Shown here: positions 45,160 to 54,026 of the stretch, one piece after another
How positions within the stretch are numbered: position 1 is the stretch's first letter
How the letters are laid out: each line of letters opens with the position of its first letter
From: Magnetovibrio sp.
GTDB lineage: Bacteria; Pseudomonadota; Alphaproteobacteria; Rhodospirillales_A; JABHCV01
Direction of reading: 5' to 3'
Assembly (NCBI GenBank): GCA_002717285.1
Contig: PBDF01000007.1
Coordinates: 28,751-92,750 of the forward strand
DNA length: 64,000 nt
The notes under the pieces: generated by a model
What the model was told of the DNA's origin: nothing
Database searches by the model: none
Seen by the model: only the letters and a program-made list of their open reading frames with translations
Position numbers and translations under genes: made by a program

Positions 45160-45267
45160 ATGTTTGCAAAAGTTTTACAAGTAATATGGGTTCATGGCCA
45201 CGGTTAGTGTGCAAAATGTGGGTTTAATGTTGAACAGTATTGCTCAGGAGCCCCTTCAAAAGATTGA
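45160..45267 (+). pseudogene. Possible short Cys-rich protein interrupted by TAG
   Basis: From ATG 45160 the frame reads MFAKVLQVIWVHGHG, then TAG (45205-45207), then CAKCGFNVEQYCSGAPSKD to TGA. The two halves make sense as one 35-codon chain with CxxC, as in small zinc-ribbon-like proteins, with CAG-to-TAG as a simple explanation. It is very short, so chance cannot be excluded. Confidence 0.25.
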
Positions 45268-45307
45268 GAAATGTAACTAAAATAGATTAAAATCTTCCTT
45301 AAGTGCT

Positions 45308-45808
45308 TTGTGGAATAATCAAAAAGGTAATTACTTTTCAACAATAGAGCAGACTAAATTGAAACGACGTAATTTTATATTTGGGTTCTTTTCCTTTGCA
45401 TGTTTCATAAAACCTGCTTTTGCGGGTTTACCAAAGATAGTAGTTTACAAAACTATAACTTGCGGATGTTGTAACAGTTGGATAGAGCATATCAGAAATG
45501 CAGGTTTTTTTGTGAAAGCAAAAAATGTTACCCATGTGGAGCTAGTAGAGATAAAAAGACAACATGATATTCCTCTAAAAATGACTTCTTGTCATACAGC
45601 CTTTATTAACAGTTACTTTATTGAGGGTCATGTCCATGCTGAAGACATAAAAGCTCTTCTTACCGAAAAACCGAAGGCTTTGGGCCTTAGCGTTCCAAAT
45701 ATGCCACTTGGTTCGCCTGGAATGGAAATGGGTGAACAAAAGGACCCTTATGATACTTACCTTGTTAAAAGGAACGGTGAAACAGAGGTTTTTAGAAGCT
45801 ATTATTAA
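45308..45808 (+). CDS. DUF411 periplasmic metal-binding protein
   Basis: Family members are linked to copper or other metal handling. A signal peptide (KLKRRNFIFGFFSFACFIKP, then AFA) precedes VVYKTITCGCCNSWIEHIRN (CxCC metal motif), then PLKMTSCHTAFINSYFIEGH, NMPLGSPGMEMGEQKDPYDT and YLVKRNGETEVFRSY, all classic for DUF411. About 166 residues from TTG 45308; TTG 45359, directly before Lys-Arg-Arg, is an equally plausible start. No ATG is available. Confidence 0.88.
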   Translation: MWNNQKGNYFSTIEQTKLKRRNFIFGFFSFACFIKPAFAGLPKIVVYKTITCGCCNSWIEHIRNAGFFVKAKNVTHVELVEIKRQHDIPLKMTSCHTAFINSYFIEGHVHAEDIKALLTEKPKALGLSVPNMPLGSPGMEMGEQKDPYDTYLVKRNGETEVFRSYY

Positions 45809-45935
45809 ATTGGTAATTTGCATTCCTGACTTTAATTTAAGTTATTTGTAAATTTAATTTTATAAAAACGATAAGTAATTGCTATGAAGTTATAAATGGC
45901 TTTAAAGCAGTTTTTAAAGAGATAAATGTGTGGCA

Positions 45936-46729
45936 ATGCACACACTTTTTAAGACTCAAGAAACTGTGGGTAAGATTGTACATCAACGTACAAAAGGTAA
46001 TGCACGTTGTACTTTTAAAGCAAGAAAGCACCGAACAGTTCTTGATGAGCTTATGCAATCTGGATCATTCAAAGTGCGTCTTCCTAAAACAACCAAAAAT
46101 TTTTTCCTGAGGCAGTCCTCATCAATACAGCCGGTGGATTAACGGGTGGGGACACTTTGTCTTTTGAGGGTAGGCTTAACGAATCGACGTCTGCTGTTTT
46201 TACTACTCAGGCTAGTGAGAGGGCATACCGATCATTGGCAGCTGAGGCACTTGTCGACACAAAACTAGTAGCAAATGCGCATAGTCGTTTAGAGTGGCTC
46301 CCACAAGAAACGATTTTGTTTAATGGCTCTAGGTTAAAACGCTCGCTTGATATAAAGCTTTCTGACGGGGCGTCATTGTTAGCTCATGAATCAGTTGTTT
46401 TTGGTCGAACTGCAATGGGGGAGGTTATTGAACAGGGTTATTTTTCAGATTTCTGGCGTGTTTATCGCAATGACCGTTTGATCCATGCTGATGCTGTGCG
46501 ACTAGACGGAGATATATCAAAAATTTTATCCAAGGCTGCAACTTTAAATGGTGCTAACGCAATGACAACGGTTCTTTATATCAGCTCTGATGCTCATGAG
46601 CGGGTGCAAGGCATTCAAAAGTTTACCAAGAGTATTTCCTCGAAAGAAGGTGTGGTAGGTGTCAGCTCTTGGTCTGATAAACTCGTTTTTAGAGCAGTAG
46701 CAAAAGATGGGTCTGCCTTTCGATCTTGA
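45936..46729 (+). pseudogene. ureD: Urease accessory protein UreD, frameshifted, without other urease genes
   Basis: UreD (UreH) is a chaperone for urease nickel insertion. From ATG 45936 the frame reads ...CTFKARKHRTVLDELMQSGS with FKVRLPKTTKNF, then leaves the family pattern. A -1 shift in the six-T run (46100-46105) resumes PEAVLINTAGGLTGGDTLSF, then GRLNESTSAVFTTQASERAY, the UreD core, to the stop at 46729. One missing T explains it. No ureABC, ureE, ureF or ureG is within the window. The gene is therefore isolated, and either decayed or disrupted by a sequencing error. Confidence 0.8.
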
Positions 46730-46909
46730 AAGTATATTTACTATTAGTAGCAATAGTTAAAGTGATTATTATCATCAGCTATTAGCTGTTGGATTGGAGA
46801 AACTGAGTGGAAAACAGGGATTGGGGAAATTCATAATTCAATACAAATTTAAAACGTTCGAAGAAAACAAAAATAATTGATATTTCTACGAATTTTGATT
46901 GAAATATAG

Positions 46910-46926
46910 CAGGCTACAATAGCCTG
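46910..46926. repeat. 7-bp hairpin before a small membrane gene
   Basis: CAGGCTA (46910-46916) and TAGCCTG (46920-46926) are exact complements with a 3-base loop, 22 bases before the ATG at 46949. It could be a terminator for upstream transcripts or part of the leader. Confidence 0.35.
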
Positions 46927-46948
46927 AATGTTATTGGAGATACTTATA

Positions 46949-47143
46949 ATGATTATTGGACCTATGGCTTTTATTATATGGGGTTTATGGATAATCCTCT
47001 GTTGGAAGGAATGGTCATTAAATAAATCAATACATGAAAACCACAATAAAATTTATAAGACTTCACTACTTTATCCACTTCCGGTGATCATTTGGATATG
47101 TGTTATTTCTTTTTCGTACGTGATGACTAGTGAAACTAATTAA
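46949..47143 (+). CDS. Small two-helix membrane protein, unknown
   Basis: Not recognised. 64 residues with two membrane helices (MAFIIWGLWIILCW and YPLPVIIWICVISFSYVM) around a polar loop. ATG 46949 has GGAG about 11 bases upstream. The second helix, ending YVMTSETN, is followed by the stop. Could be a chance frame, but the two-helix layout and spacing support a real gene. Confidence 0.45.
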   Translation: MIIGPMAFIIWGLWIILCWKEWSLNKSIHENHNKIYKTSLLYPLPVIIWICVISFSYVMTSETN

Positions 47144-47544
47144 ATGACTTAAAAAAATATAATACGTGTCTGGTCCTTTTTTTCTGACATCAGTTTTCCC
47201 AGTACCTTCAATCTCACACGAAATAAATTTCAAAAATGGAAGTGATGAAGAGTATTTCTGAAAATGGTTGCAGGCTAGATGCACAAAGATGGCTTGCTGT
47301 AATTAATTGCCAAAGCACCTTCCGTTATGCTCAATCAAGATGTCCAGCACATAACAACCACTCAGTCAAATTGAGCAAATATATTGTTCGATCTTTTAAA
47401 CAATAATTCCAGACGTTTTATCATTATCTTTGTATGCTATACCAATTGTAGTTATTAAGAATTGACAAACTAAAAGGATATTAAATAAGTTCGGGAATAA
47501 TTCCATACTAGCAAACAAATCTCTTCATTTAGGAGGCTAATAGT
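47144..47544. other. Gene-free 401-bp stretch
   Basis: Between the small membrane gene and the DUF1289 fusion. Stops in all frames; no RNA gene seen. The DUF1289 ribosome-binding site AGGAGG lies at its end. Confidence 0.4.
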
Positions 47545-48423
47545 TTGTCAATCACGAGCCCCTGCACTGGCGTTTGCAAAATTAATTCTAACACAGGCTG
47601 GTGTCTTGGGTGTGGTCGCAGCAGGGATGAGATGGATGGGTGGGGTATGCGAACAGAAGCATGGCGCCAGAAAGTTTGGAAGAAAATTCCCCAACGTCTT
47701 CATCAGATGGGTGTGATTTGTCGCCGATTGCCATGGACAAAAGAAGACATCAAAGAGTTCGTTATATCTTCTTTAGAAGACGTAAAAGGTACTTGGGTGT
47801 TTGGTGTAGTAGGTGCCGTTGGGGAGTTTACAGCTGCACCGGGTGAAAGAGTCTCTTTAATTTATGAAGATGATGTTATCTTAGCCCATACAAAGAATGG
47901 TGCGATGCAAATTAAGATTAATGATGAAGTACGTGCATTAACTTTTGAACAATCAGACCTAACTAAAGCTTCACTTATCCTTCTGGTTGTTAAAAAGAAA
48001 TCCGGGAATATACCAACGGCCAATGTGATCACAGACTTAGGTAAAGACGTAAAACCGCTTTTCAAAAGCGATAACCAAAGATTATTTGACTTAGGCCTAG
48101 GTCGAAAAGAGGCCAGGTTTAGTGTAAGGGTGGCATCCGGTTCTGCTAGCAAGGCACTTAAAAATACTCTTGGGCAAAATTTTAAAAAGGCTTTTCCCTT
48201 CATAGCTGAAGCATTGATTCAAGAAAGCCCGACTAGAGTTATTGATACCGCAATTGGACGTATTGAAGTGCAAGGAAAGATCCCCCCTCCTGAAGCTAGT
48301 TCACCGTTGGGTCCGCACACTCATCTTTTACCTAACGAATTAGAAACTGGACGACCTCTTCCAATTGGGATGGAAATCCCCAGTTCTTATTTACCAGGGG
48401 CAATTTTTTATCCTGCGAAATGA
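47545..48423 (+). CDS. DUF1289 Fe-S-type domain fused to a larger unknown domain
   Basis: Residues 1-50 are a DUF1289 zinc/Fe-S-type domain with Cys7, Cys11, Cys20 and Cys23 (SPCTGVCKINSNTGWCLGCG) and the RS-RDEMDGWG box. Residues ~70-292 form a second domain with VFGVVGAVGEF, LIYEDDVILAHTKNGAMQIK, ASLILLVVKKK and a C-terminal AIGRIEVQGKIPPPEASSPL, not recognised for certain. The start is TTG 47545, supported by AGGAGG 7 bases upstream. Probably soluble. The gene stands alone. Confidence 0.8.
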   Translation: MSITSPCTGVCKINSNTGWCLGCGRSRDEMDGWGMRTEAWRQKVWKKIPQRLHQMGVICRRLPWTKEDIKEFVISSLEDVKGTWVFGVVGAVGEFTAAPGERVSLIYEDDVILAHTKNGAMQIKINDEVRALTFEQSDLTKASLILLVVKKKSGNIPTANVITDLGKDVKPLFKSDNQRLFDLGLGRKEARFSVRVASGSASKALKNTLGQNFKKAFPFIAEALIQESPTRVIDTAIGRIEVQGKIPPPEASSPLGPHTHLLPNELETGRPLPIGMEIPSSYLPGAIFYPAK

Positions 48424-48630
48424 ATTTCATCATAAGAGAAAAGAATTTAAAACGATAATAGAGTGGTAAGATTATCAACCTATAGCTCTTGATGGCAGTA
48501 AAAATAAGTACCTGGCTATTAACCGCTAAGACCGCTAGTTAGTCCAAAGATTTTTTTACTGCTAATGTTTAGATAATATAGGGAGATTAATACGACGAAT
48601 GCAGATTTAAAACAGCACAGGCAATTCATT
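48424..48630. other. Spacer with a weak copy of the tRNA-flank repeat
   Basis: AATAAGTACCTGGC ... CGCTAAGACC (about 48509-48545) matches the flank of the 51.4-kb repeat at 27 of 40 ungapped positions, including GCTAAG. In AT-rich DNA this may be chance; a very old copy is the alternative. Confidence 0.25.
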
Positions 48631-48912
48631 ATGAATGCAGAACAAAGTATAAGGATTGCAAACAAAGAAGTAATGAACCCAATTGTTGGTCAACTTTCAG
48701 AGGATAAAGTTGTTTACATTGCTGTTGAGGTAGCTAAACGAAGAGCGGCATATGTTGAGGCAACGTTGAAACTAGGTCAACATGGTGTTCATCAACCAAC
48801 TGGCAATGAGCTGAGAGAATTAAGACTCGAATATGAAGAATCACGAAATGGCTTTGATGCATTTATGACCGCAATTGAAAGAGGTTATGTGGATCTTCCT
48901 GGTAAAGGTTGA
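48631..48912 (+). CDS. Hypothetical protein, 93 residues
   Basis: Not recognised. Soluble and mostly helical: SEDKVVYIAVEVAKRRAAYV, NELRELRLEYEESRNGFDAF, then MTAIERGYVDLPGKG. No signal peptide or metal motif. The in-frame start ATG 48631 has no strong ribosome-binding site. Composition is codon-like and better than chance frames nearby. Confidence 0.6.
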   Translation: MNAEQSIRIANKEVMNPIVGQLSEDKVVYIAVEVAKRRAAYVEATLKLGQHGVHQPTGNELRELRLEYEESRNGFDAFMTAIERGYVDLPGKG

Positions 48913-49024
48913 AACAAAAAACTATTAATTTTGGCATACCTGCCATAGTAAATAAAAAAATAACAGTATTTGAAAATTTTATTTAACCAGACATATTCCT
49001 TAATAATTATTGAATAGAACTATA

Positions 49025-50059
49025 ATGAAAAAAACAGTATTACTTACAGGTATTTCCGGTTATATTGGTTTATATTGTGCTAAAGAGCTTTTGGAAACTG
49101 GTTTCAAGGTTCGAGGAACTATTCGTAGCAGAAAGAAAGAGGCAACTGTACTCAATACTCTGGCGCTAAGTAAAAAAATTTCAAAAAATCTTACATTTGA
49201 ATTGCTTGACCTAACTTCAGACACTGGTTGGAATAGGGCTGTAGAGGGATGCGATTTTATTATGCACGTTGCTTCACCTTTTAGGATTGCTAATCCAAAA
49301 AAAGAAATAGAGATGATTGGACCTGCAGTAGATGGAACTAAAAGAGTTTTATATGCTGCGCAGAATGCTGGTGTTAAACGTGTAATCGTTACCAGTTCAA
49401 TTGTCTCGATGATGGCAAGTCTAAGACGTGGCCGTTTTGGTCCACACAATTGGACGGACGTCACGTATCCAAACTTGAATACCTATATTAAAAGTAAGAC
49501 ATTAGCTGAAAAAGCAGCTTGGGATTGGATTAGAAGCCAACAAAAGCCTGAAAATGTTGATTTGAATATACCGGAATTAGTTGTGATTGCACCAGGGGCG
49601 GTGTTTGGTCCTCCCTTGGGGAGAGATATATCTGGTGAGTCGCTTTGTATATTAACTAAAATGCTAAACGGTAAAATACCAATGGTCCCAGATGCCGCTG
49701 TTCCTATGATAGATGTCAGAGATGTTGCAAAATTACATGTAAAGGCAATGCTTAAGCCTGAGGCATCAGGCAAGCGATTTATTGCAGCAGGCGAGGATCC
49801 AATAAGTTTTTCTGATGTTGCTGAAATTCTTTTAAATGCTGGCCACATAGGACCAAGCACTAAAAAAGCACCCGGTTGGTTGCTCAAATTCATGGGTTAT
49901 TTTGATCCAGAGGCCAAGGGGTTAGTAGCACTACTCGGTATGAACGCAAGTGCAGATAACTCAATTACCCGAGAGATATTTGGCTGGGAACCAATGCCTA
50001 TGGATCAGGCTATACTGGAGTCAGCCCGTTCCATAAAGTTGCTTTCTAACTCTGATTAG
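49025..50059 (+). CDS. NAD(P)-dependent epimerase/reductase (dihydroflavonol-reductase-like SDR)
   Basis: Extended short-chain dehydrogenase, about 344 residues. N-terminal Rossmann motif TGISGYIGLYCAKELLETG, RRAVEGCDFIMHVASPFR-type segment (here WNRAVEGCDFIMHVASPFR), GVKRVIVTSSIVSMM with catalytic Ser, and the YIKSK motif (Tyr and Lys) before LAEKAAWDWIR. Reductases of this type act on diverse carbonyls; substrate unknown. ATG 49025 gives the Met-Lys-Lys start; an upstream ATG at 49010 is in frame. Confidence 0.9.
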   Translation: MKKTVLLTGISGYIGLYCAKELLETGFKVRGTIRSRKKEATVLNTLALSKKISKNLTFELLDLTSDTGWNRAVEGCDFIMHVASPFRIANPKKEIEMIGPAVDGTKRVLYAAQNAGVKRVIVTSSIVSMMASLRRGRFGPHNWTDVTYPNLNTYIKSKTLAEKAAWDWIRSQQKPENVDLNIPELVVIAPGAVFGPPLGRDISGESLCILTKMLNGKIPMVPDAAVPMIDVRDVAKLHVKAMLKPEASGKRFIAAGEDPISFSDVAEILLNAGHIGPSTKKAPGWLLKFMGYFDPEAKGLVALLGMNASADNSITREIFGWEPMPMDQAILESARSIKLLSNSD

Positions 50060-50493
50060 CTGTAATCAAGAAACACCAATATGAGATAAGAAATAGATTT
50101 TTCAGTTTGAGAGGGGTTGGCGATTTCAGAATTGTTTTTTTAAAAGAAAATGTTTTGTATGATAGTGTACTGTCGTTCAAACTGGAACTTCTCTGGTTAA
50201 GTTTTCACTTGTTGGCCTATCGCCTATTTACCAGCTATTGTTTATAGTATCCTCTACTAGACTTTTATTAATTCTTGCGCGACAGCTAATTAAGTTTCTA
50301 TACGCACACATACGACTATTCATTTATAGTAAAATATCGTTTAATAGTCTTCTGATTTCCAAAATTTCAAACTTTTTGCATTTAACAACGCAGTTGAGTT
50401 TTTTTATTTGTTGATTCCGTAATTTGGTAATACTTTTGATGAGACCCCGTTAAGATAAACAGCCTCAAATGTAAAAGTATAGACACAATCAGA
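50060..50493. other. Gene-free 434-bp spacer
   Basis: Between the reductase and the rhomboid gene (convergent). AT-rich; no credible ORF, RNA or strong dyad was seen. Confidence 0.4.
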
Positions 50494-51267
50494 TTAGCCC
50501 CAAGGTCCACGTTTTCGTCTGATTGAAGGTACAGATCCAGAGCGTCTGCGGAGCGAGATTTTCTCTGTTGTACTTAATCCTGATACCGATTTTTTTGGTG
50601 CATTAAAAGAAACATGCTGTTTTTTAAAAAAAGGTATTAGTAGGGCACCAGCTAACGCACCCCCTGCATGAGCCCAATATGCAACTCCATCAGGAGAACT
50701 TAGCAATCCCGAAACCTGTCCAAATGCCCAAAGCCCAAAGACAATAAATGCTGGAATATTTACTGTCCTGAAGAAAAAAATTATAACAACAAGGCATCTG
50801 AAGTTAGCATGGGGGAATAACATTACATATGCCAAGATCATACCACTAGCGGCACCGGAAAAGCCAACTAAAGGGACTTCTGATGACGTATCTGTTAAAC
50901 CATGAGCCAGATTTCCTGCCACACCACACAATACAACAAAAAATAGAAATTTAGTTTTTCCGATCTTATCTTCAAGATTATCACCCAAAAGATACGTGAT
51001 CCATAAATTGCCAACAATATGCATAATACCACCGTGACTAAACATAGCAGTGAGTAGTGTCATTGTGGGCGAATATATATCAAGTGAGGGAGTGAGACTA
51101 GCACCCAAAAAAAACCGTGCAGGAATAAAGCCAATGGCATAAACAAAATTAGGTGGGTAACTCAGCTGATAGCCAAAATACCAACAAATCATAAAACCAA
51201 TAAGAAGCCAGTTTACGACAGGACGAGATGAAGTTGGATTATCATCAAATAAAGGAAGAAAAAACAT
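50494..51267 (-). CDS. Rhomboid family intramembrane serine protease
   Basis: Cleaves single-pass membrane proteins inside the membrane. 257 residues with six helices. Catalytic pair: Ser137 in VGFSGAASGMILAY and His200 in YWAHAGGALAGALL; His83 and Asn87 in MHIVGNLWITYLLGDNLED support the oxyanion region. A basic C-terminal tail (SLRRRSGSVPSIRRKRG) is cytoplasmic. Its usual partner enzymes are not adjacent. Repeat copy A lies just upstream. Confidence 0.92.
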   Translation of the reverse strand: MFFLPLFDDNPTSSRPVVNWLLIGFMICWYFGYQLSYPPNFVYAIGFIPARFFLGASLTPSLDIYSPTMTLLTAMFSHGGIMHIVGNLWITYLLGDNLEDKIGKTKFLFFVVLCGVAGNLAHGLTDTSSEVPLVGFSGAASGMILAYVMLFPHANFRCLVVIIFFFRTVNIPAFIVFGLWAFGQVSGLLSSPDGVAYWAHAGGALAGALLIPFFKKQHVSFNAPKKSVSGLSTTEKISLRRRSGSVPSIRRKRGPWG

Positions 51268-51349
51268 AGCCAGTGAATTATGAAAACATAATAAATATAG
51301 GGGTCATGGTGAGTAGAAGCTTAATTTAAAGATAATACTAATAAATTAT

Positions 51350-51480
51350 TTGATAGAGTAGAAAAAACACATTTCTTCTATGTGCTTTTTATTACTCCAA
51401 TATGCTCTGATAATTCTAAAAAGAAATAAGAACCCGATAATTATCTGCTAAGGCCACTAAAAATATGGTGCTGACACCAG
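51350..51480 (-). repeat. tRNA-3'-end/flank repeat, copy A
   Basis: On the minus strand: a GCACCA end (51465-51471 complement), then a segment complementary to TAATTATCTGCTAAG (51438-51452), then the flank with AAGAAA and AGAGTAGAAAAAACAC (about 51355-51370). AATTATCTGCTAAG is identical to copy B (57802-57815), and the whole flank aligns with B. It looks like a decayed tRNA 3' end with downstream DNA, i.e. an attachment-site remnant. Confidence 0.55.
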
Positions 51481-51725
51481 ATTGGTACAGTAATTTTTCA
51501 ATATGGATTTGAACCTTAATAAGTTTGTAAGAACGTGTTTTTTTGTAGAAGCTACTAAGGCTAATTGATAAAGAAAATACATTTGGATCTTTCATATAAT
51601 TTTTTTGTTAATTACAATTTTTTTCACATTACAATTTTGTCAAAACAATATTATATTTATTGAATGTAAGTTTTTAAAACTTAAGCTCCAAACTTCAACG
51701 AAGTTCGGCGAGACACAGCAATTTA

Positions 51726-52382
51726 ATGAAAATAGCATTATTATTTGGTTCATCAGGCTTAATCGGAGGTCATCTTCTTAACCAATTAATTAAAGATGGT
51801 AATTACTCTAAGATAAAATTATTTGTTCGTGCACAACCAAAACTAAGTGATCCAAAATTAGAAATCATTAATACTGACTTTAATAATTTACAAAATCACA
51901 AAGAAGATGTCACAGGAAACGACTGTTTTTTTTGTGTTGGCACAACTAAGAAAAAAACACCCAATAATCTAGATTATCAAAGAATTGAGCTGGATATTCC
52001 TTTAGAAGTTGCAAAACTTGCAAAGTTAAATTCGATCAATTCATTTATTTTTGTTTCTGCAATATATGCAAATCCTAGGAGTTCCAGTAACTACCTGAGA
52101 TTTAAAGGATTGGTTGAAGAAGAATTAAAAAAATTTAATTTTTCCAAATTAGCAATTATGAGACCTTCTTTTTTAATGGGAGATAGAAAAGAAACACGAG
52201 TAAGTGAAAAAATAGGTATCTATGTGTTTAATCTATTTTCTCCATTACTTTTGGGTTCTTTTAAGAAGATGGTGCCAATTCATTCGGAAATAGTTGCAAA
52301 AGCGATGATATCAGTTATTCAAAATGATTCTCAACAAACGATTTTTGAGTCAAACGAGATTGTTGAGATAATCAATCATTAA
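51726..52382 (+). CDS. NAD(P)-binding oxidoreductase (HTATIP2-like SDR)
   Basis: 218 residues with an N-terminal Rossmann fold: MKIALLFGSSGLIGGHLLNQ, then LKLNS(IN)SFIFVSA and YLRFKGLVEEELKKFNFSKL, typical of atypical SDRs in the NAD(P)H-binding/HTATIP2 group. The usual catalytic YxxxK is replaced by YLRFKG. Substrate unknown. Its DNA is more AT-rich than most neighbours, and it starts directly after repeat copy A, so it is a good candidate for recently acquired cargo. Confidence 0.85.
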   Translation: MKIALLFGSSGLIGGHLLNQLIKDGNYSKIKLFVRAQPKLSDPKLEIINTDFNNLQNHKEDVTGNDCFFCVGTTKKKTPNNLDYQRIELDIPLEVAKLAKLNSINSFIFVSAIYANPRSSSNYLRFKGLVEEELKKFNFSKLAIMRPSFLMGDRKETRVSEKIGIYVFNLFSPLLLGSFKKMVPIHSEIVAKAMISVIQNDSQQTIFESNEIVEIINH

Positions 52383-52464
52383 AGTTTTACCCAAAATTAT
52401 ATAGTATAATTTGTTTTTTTATACTTATGGTTTTATCGATTAAGAAACTTCAATTGAGTTTAAT

Positions 52465-52872
52465 TTATCGATCTCTCTCGTAGCGTTGCAGTCGTTCTTG
52501 TAAGTTTCCTGTGTGTAACTCAAACATATGATTATCATAATCATAAAAATAAATTGAAAGGCCTTCACCTTTAACACGTGGCCGACCTTGTGACACCTCA
52601 AGTCCCAAAGATTGAATTCGTTCAAGGTAACTGTGAAAATCATCTTCATCAATTTTAAATGCAATATGATTGTATGTCTTAGATGAGAGTGACTCTCCTT
52701 CCATAATAGCAACCCAAATATCACCAATTAGAAAAAAACGTTCTTTTGATAATGAAAACATTTTATCACCGCTATCATATACCTTTTGGGCATCAAAAAT
52801 ATTAACAAGAAGGTTTTCCATTTTATCAAGGCTCTGAACGACAAACGTCATATGACTTAGTGTCTGTATCAT
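52465..52872 (-). CDS. fosX: FosX-like fosfomycin-resistance epoxide hydrolase
   Basis: VOC-superfamily enzyme; FosX hydrates the fosfomycin epoxide with Mn. 135 residues. Matching the Listeria FosX pattern as I know it, it has metal ligands His7 (LSHMTF), His69 (TYNHIAF) and Glu118 (FELHTG), and catalytic Glu44 (SLSKERFF). The conserved stretches FSLSKERFFLIGDIWVAIME, SQGRPRVKGEGLSIYFYDYD and NHMFELH are strikingly close. It lies between repeat copies A and D1, convergent with the SDR gene. Fosfomycin may not be its natural substrate. Confidence 0.9.
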   Translation of the reverse strand: MIQTLSHMTFVVQSLDKMENLLVNIFDAQKVYDSGDKMFSLSKERFFLIGDIWVAIMEGESLSSKTYNHIAFKIDEDDFHSYLERIQSLGLEVSQGRPRVKGEGLSIYFYDYDNHMFELHTGNLQERLQRYERDR

Positions 52873-52937
52873 TGTCTTTATTATCCTATTAAATGTAGTG
52901 TTCTAGTCTTCTATAGTGAGTAGGCTCTTCGTCCTTT

Positions 52938-53000
52938 AACATTAATAAGAAATTGTCAGAGGGAGTAGGGTAAACACATCATTTCAGTACATTTTTTTGT
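52938..53000 (-). repeat. tRNA-flank repeat, partial copy D1
   Basis: AACATTAATAAGAAA (52938-52952) is identical to 57693-57707, and the next ~45 bases (AGAGGGAGTAGGGTAAACAC, then ATCATTTCAGT) align with the B flank (AAAGAGTAGGGGAAACAC, then CTCATTTCAGT). The tRNA 3' part is missing. It separates the FosX and amidohydrolase genes. Confidence 0.5.
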
Positions 53001-53023
53001 TACTTTTTGATTATAATACATCC

Positions 53024-53890
53024 ATGTTGGATATTTATAAGATCTCGAGAATCTGGGTGTTTATAGCCGTTGTTTCTGTGGCATCATCGGCATTCGCTGA
53101 CGAACCTTACCAAGGGCGAATATTTGACGCTCACGTGCATTACTCGCATCAGACCTGGGGCGTAATCGATACTGAGGCTGCACTTCGTCTTTTGGATGAA
53201 GTCGGTATTACTACCGTATTGACGTCTTCTACGCCTGATGAGGGGACGTTAAAATTGATGCAAAAAAAACACCCACGTATCCATGTCGTGCCGTTCTACC
53301 GACCTTATAAAGAGTATAAAGATCGTGTCAGTTGGTTCAAGAATCCAGATCGATTGAGGAACACAGAGGAAGCACTTGTGTCTGGAGTACATAAAGGTTT
53401 TGGCGAAGTACATATCCATTCACCAATTAATATCGCCGATGAGCAAGTGGTAGGTTTGATTCGTAACATAGCCGATAGGGATCTCTTCTTTCATGTGCAT
53501 GCGGGTCATGGTGTGATCGACCGGATCTTCGAAATTTCTCCCAACTCCAAGATAATTTGGGCGCATGCCGGTTTCGACCCTCCCGATGTGGTTGGTCATA
53601 TGATGGACAAGCAAGAGAACCTTTGGGCCGATCTCTCTTTGCGAGAGTTTGGAACCCTTGATGATGATGGGATTATCGATGTTGATGGTATTAATCTTAA
53701 ATGCAAGTCCTTGCTCATACGTCACGCTGACCGTTTTATGATTGGGTCGGACACTTATAACGTTGGCCGCTGGCTCGGGCTACCAGGTATTATTAATGAG
53801 AACCGCATGTGGCTTGGACATTTACCCAAATATGTGGCTGACCAGATTGCTCACCAAAATGGCGAACGCTTGTTTGATCGATCGAAATAA
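53024..53890 (+). CDS. Exported metal-dependent amidohydrolase (TIM barrel)
   Basis: About 288 residues, exported: signal peptide IWVFIAVVSVASSAFA (start ATG 53024; an upstream in-frame start is possible). Metal ligands of the amidohydrolase superfamily: DAHVHYSH (HxH), FFHVHAGHG, IIWAHAGF and MIGSDTYN (Asp), in barrel order. EVHIHSPI and WADLSLREFG fit the amidohydrolase 2 group. Substrate unknown. Its DNA is more GC-rich than its neighbours, a sign of transfer, and it directly follows repeat D1. Confidence 0.85.
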   Translation: MLDIYKISRIWVFIAVVSVASSAFADEPYQGRIFDAHVHYSHQTWGVIDTEAALRLLDEVGITTVLTSSTPDEGTLKLMQKKHPRIHVVPFYRPYKEYKDRVSWFKNPDRLRNTEEALVSGVHKGFGEVHIHSPINIADEQVVGLIRNIADRDLFFHVHAGHGVIDRIFEISPNSKIIWAHAGFDPPDVVGHMMDKQENLWADLSLREFGTLDDDGIIDVDGINLKCKSLLIRHADRFMIGSDTYNVGRWLGLPGIINENRMWLGHLPKYVADQIAHQNGERLFDRSK

Positions 53891-54026
53891 ACAATGAACA
53901 CAATAATCTTATCTCTTTGTTATTTTTTTGACAGTTATAAATGAACTAAGAGCCTAGCACTTGTTTCAGGCGCCTTTTTTATAAAAGGGACCGTTTTATT
54001 TTGTGATAAAATATAGATGTAAGTTA

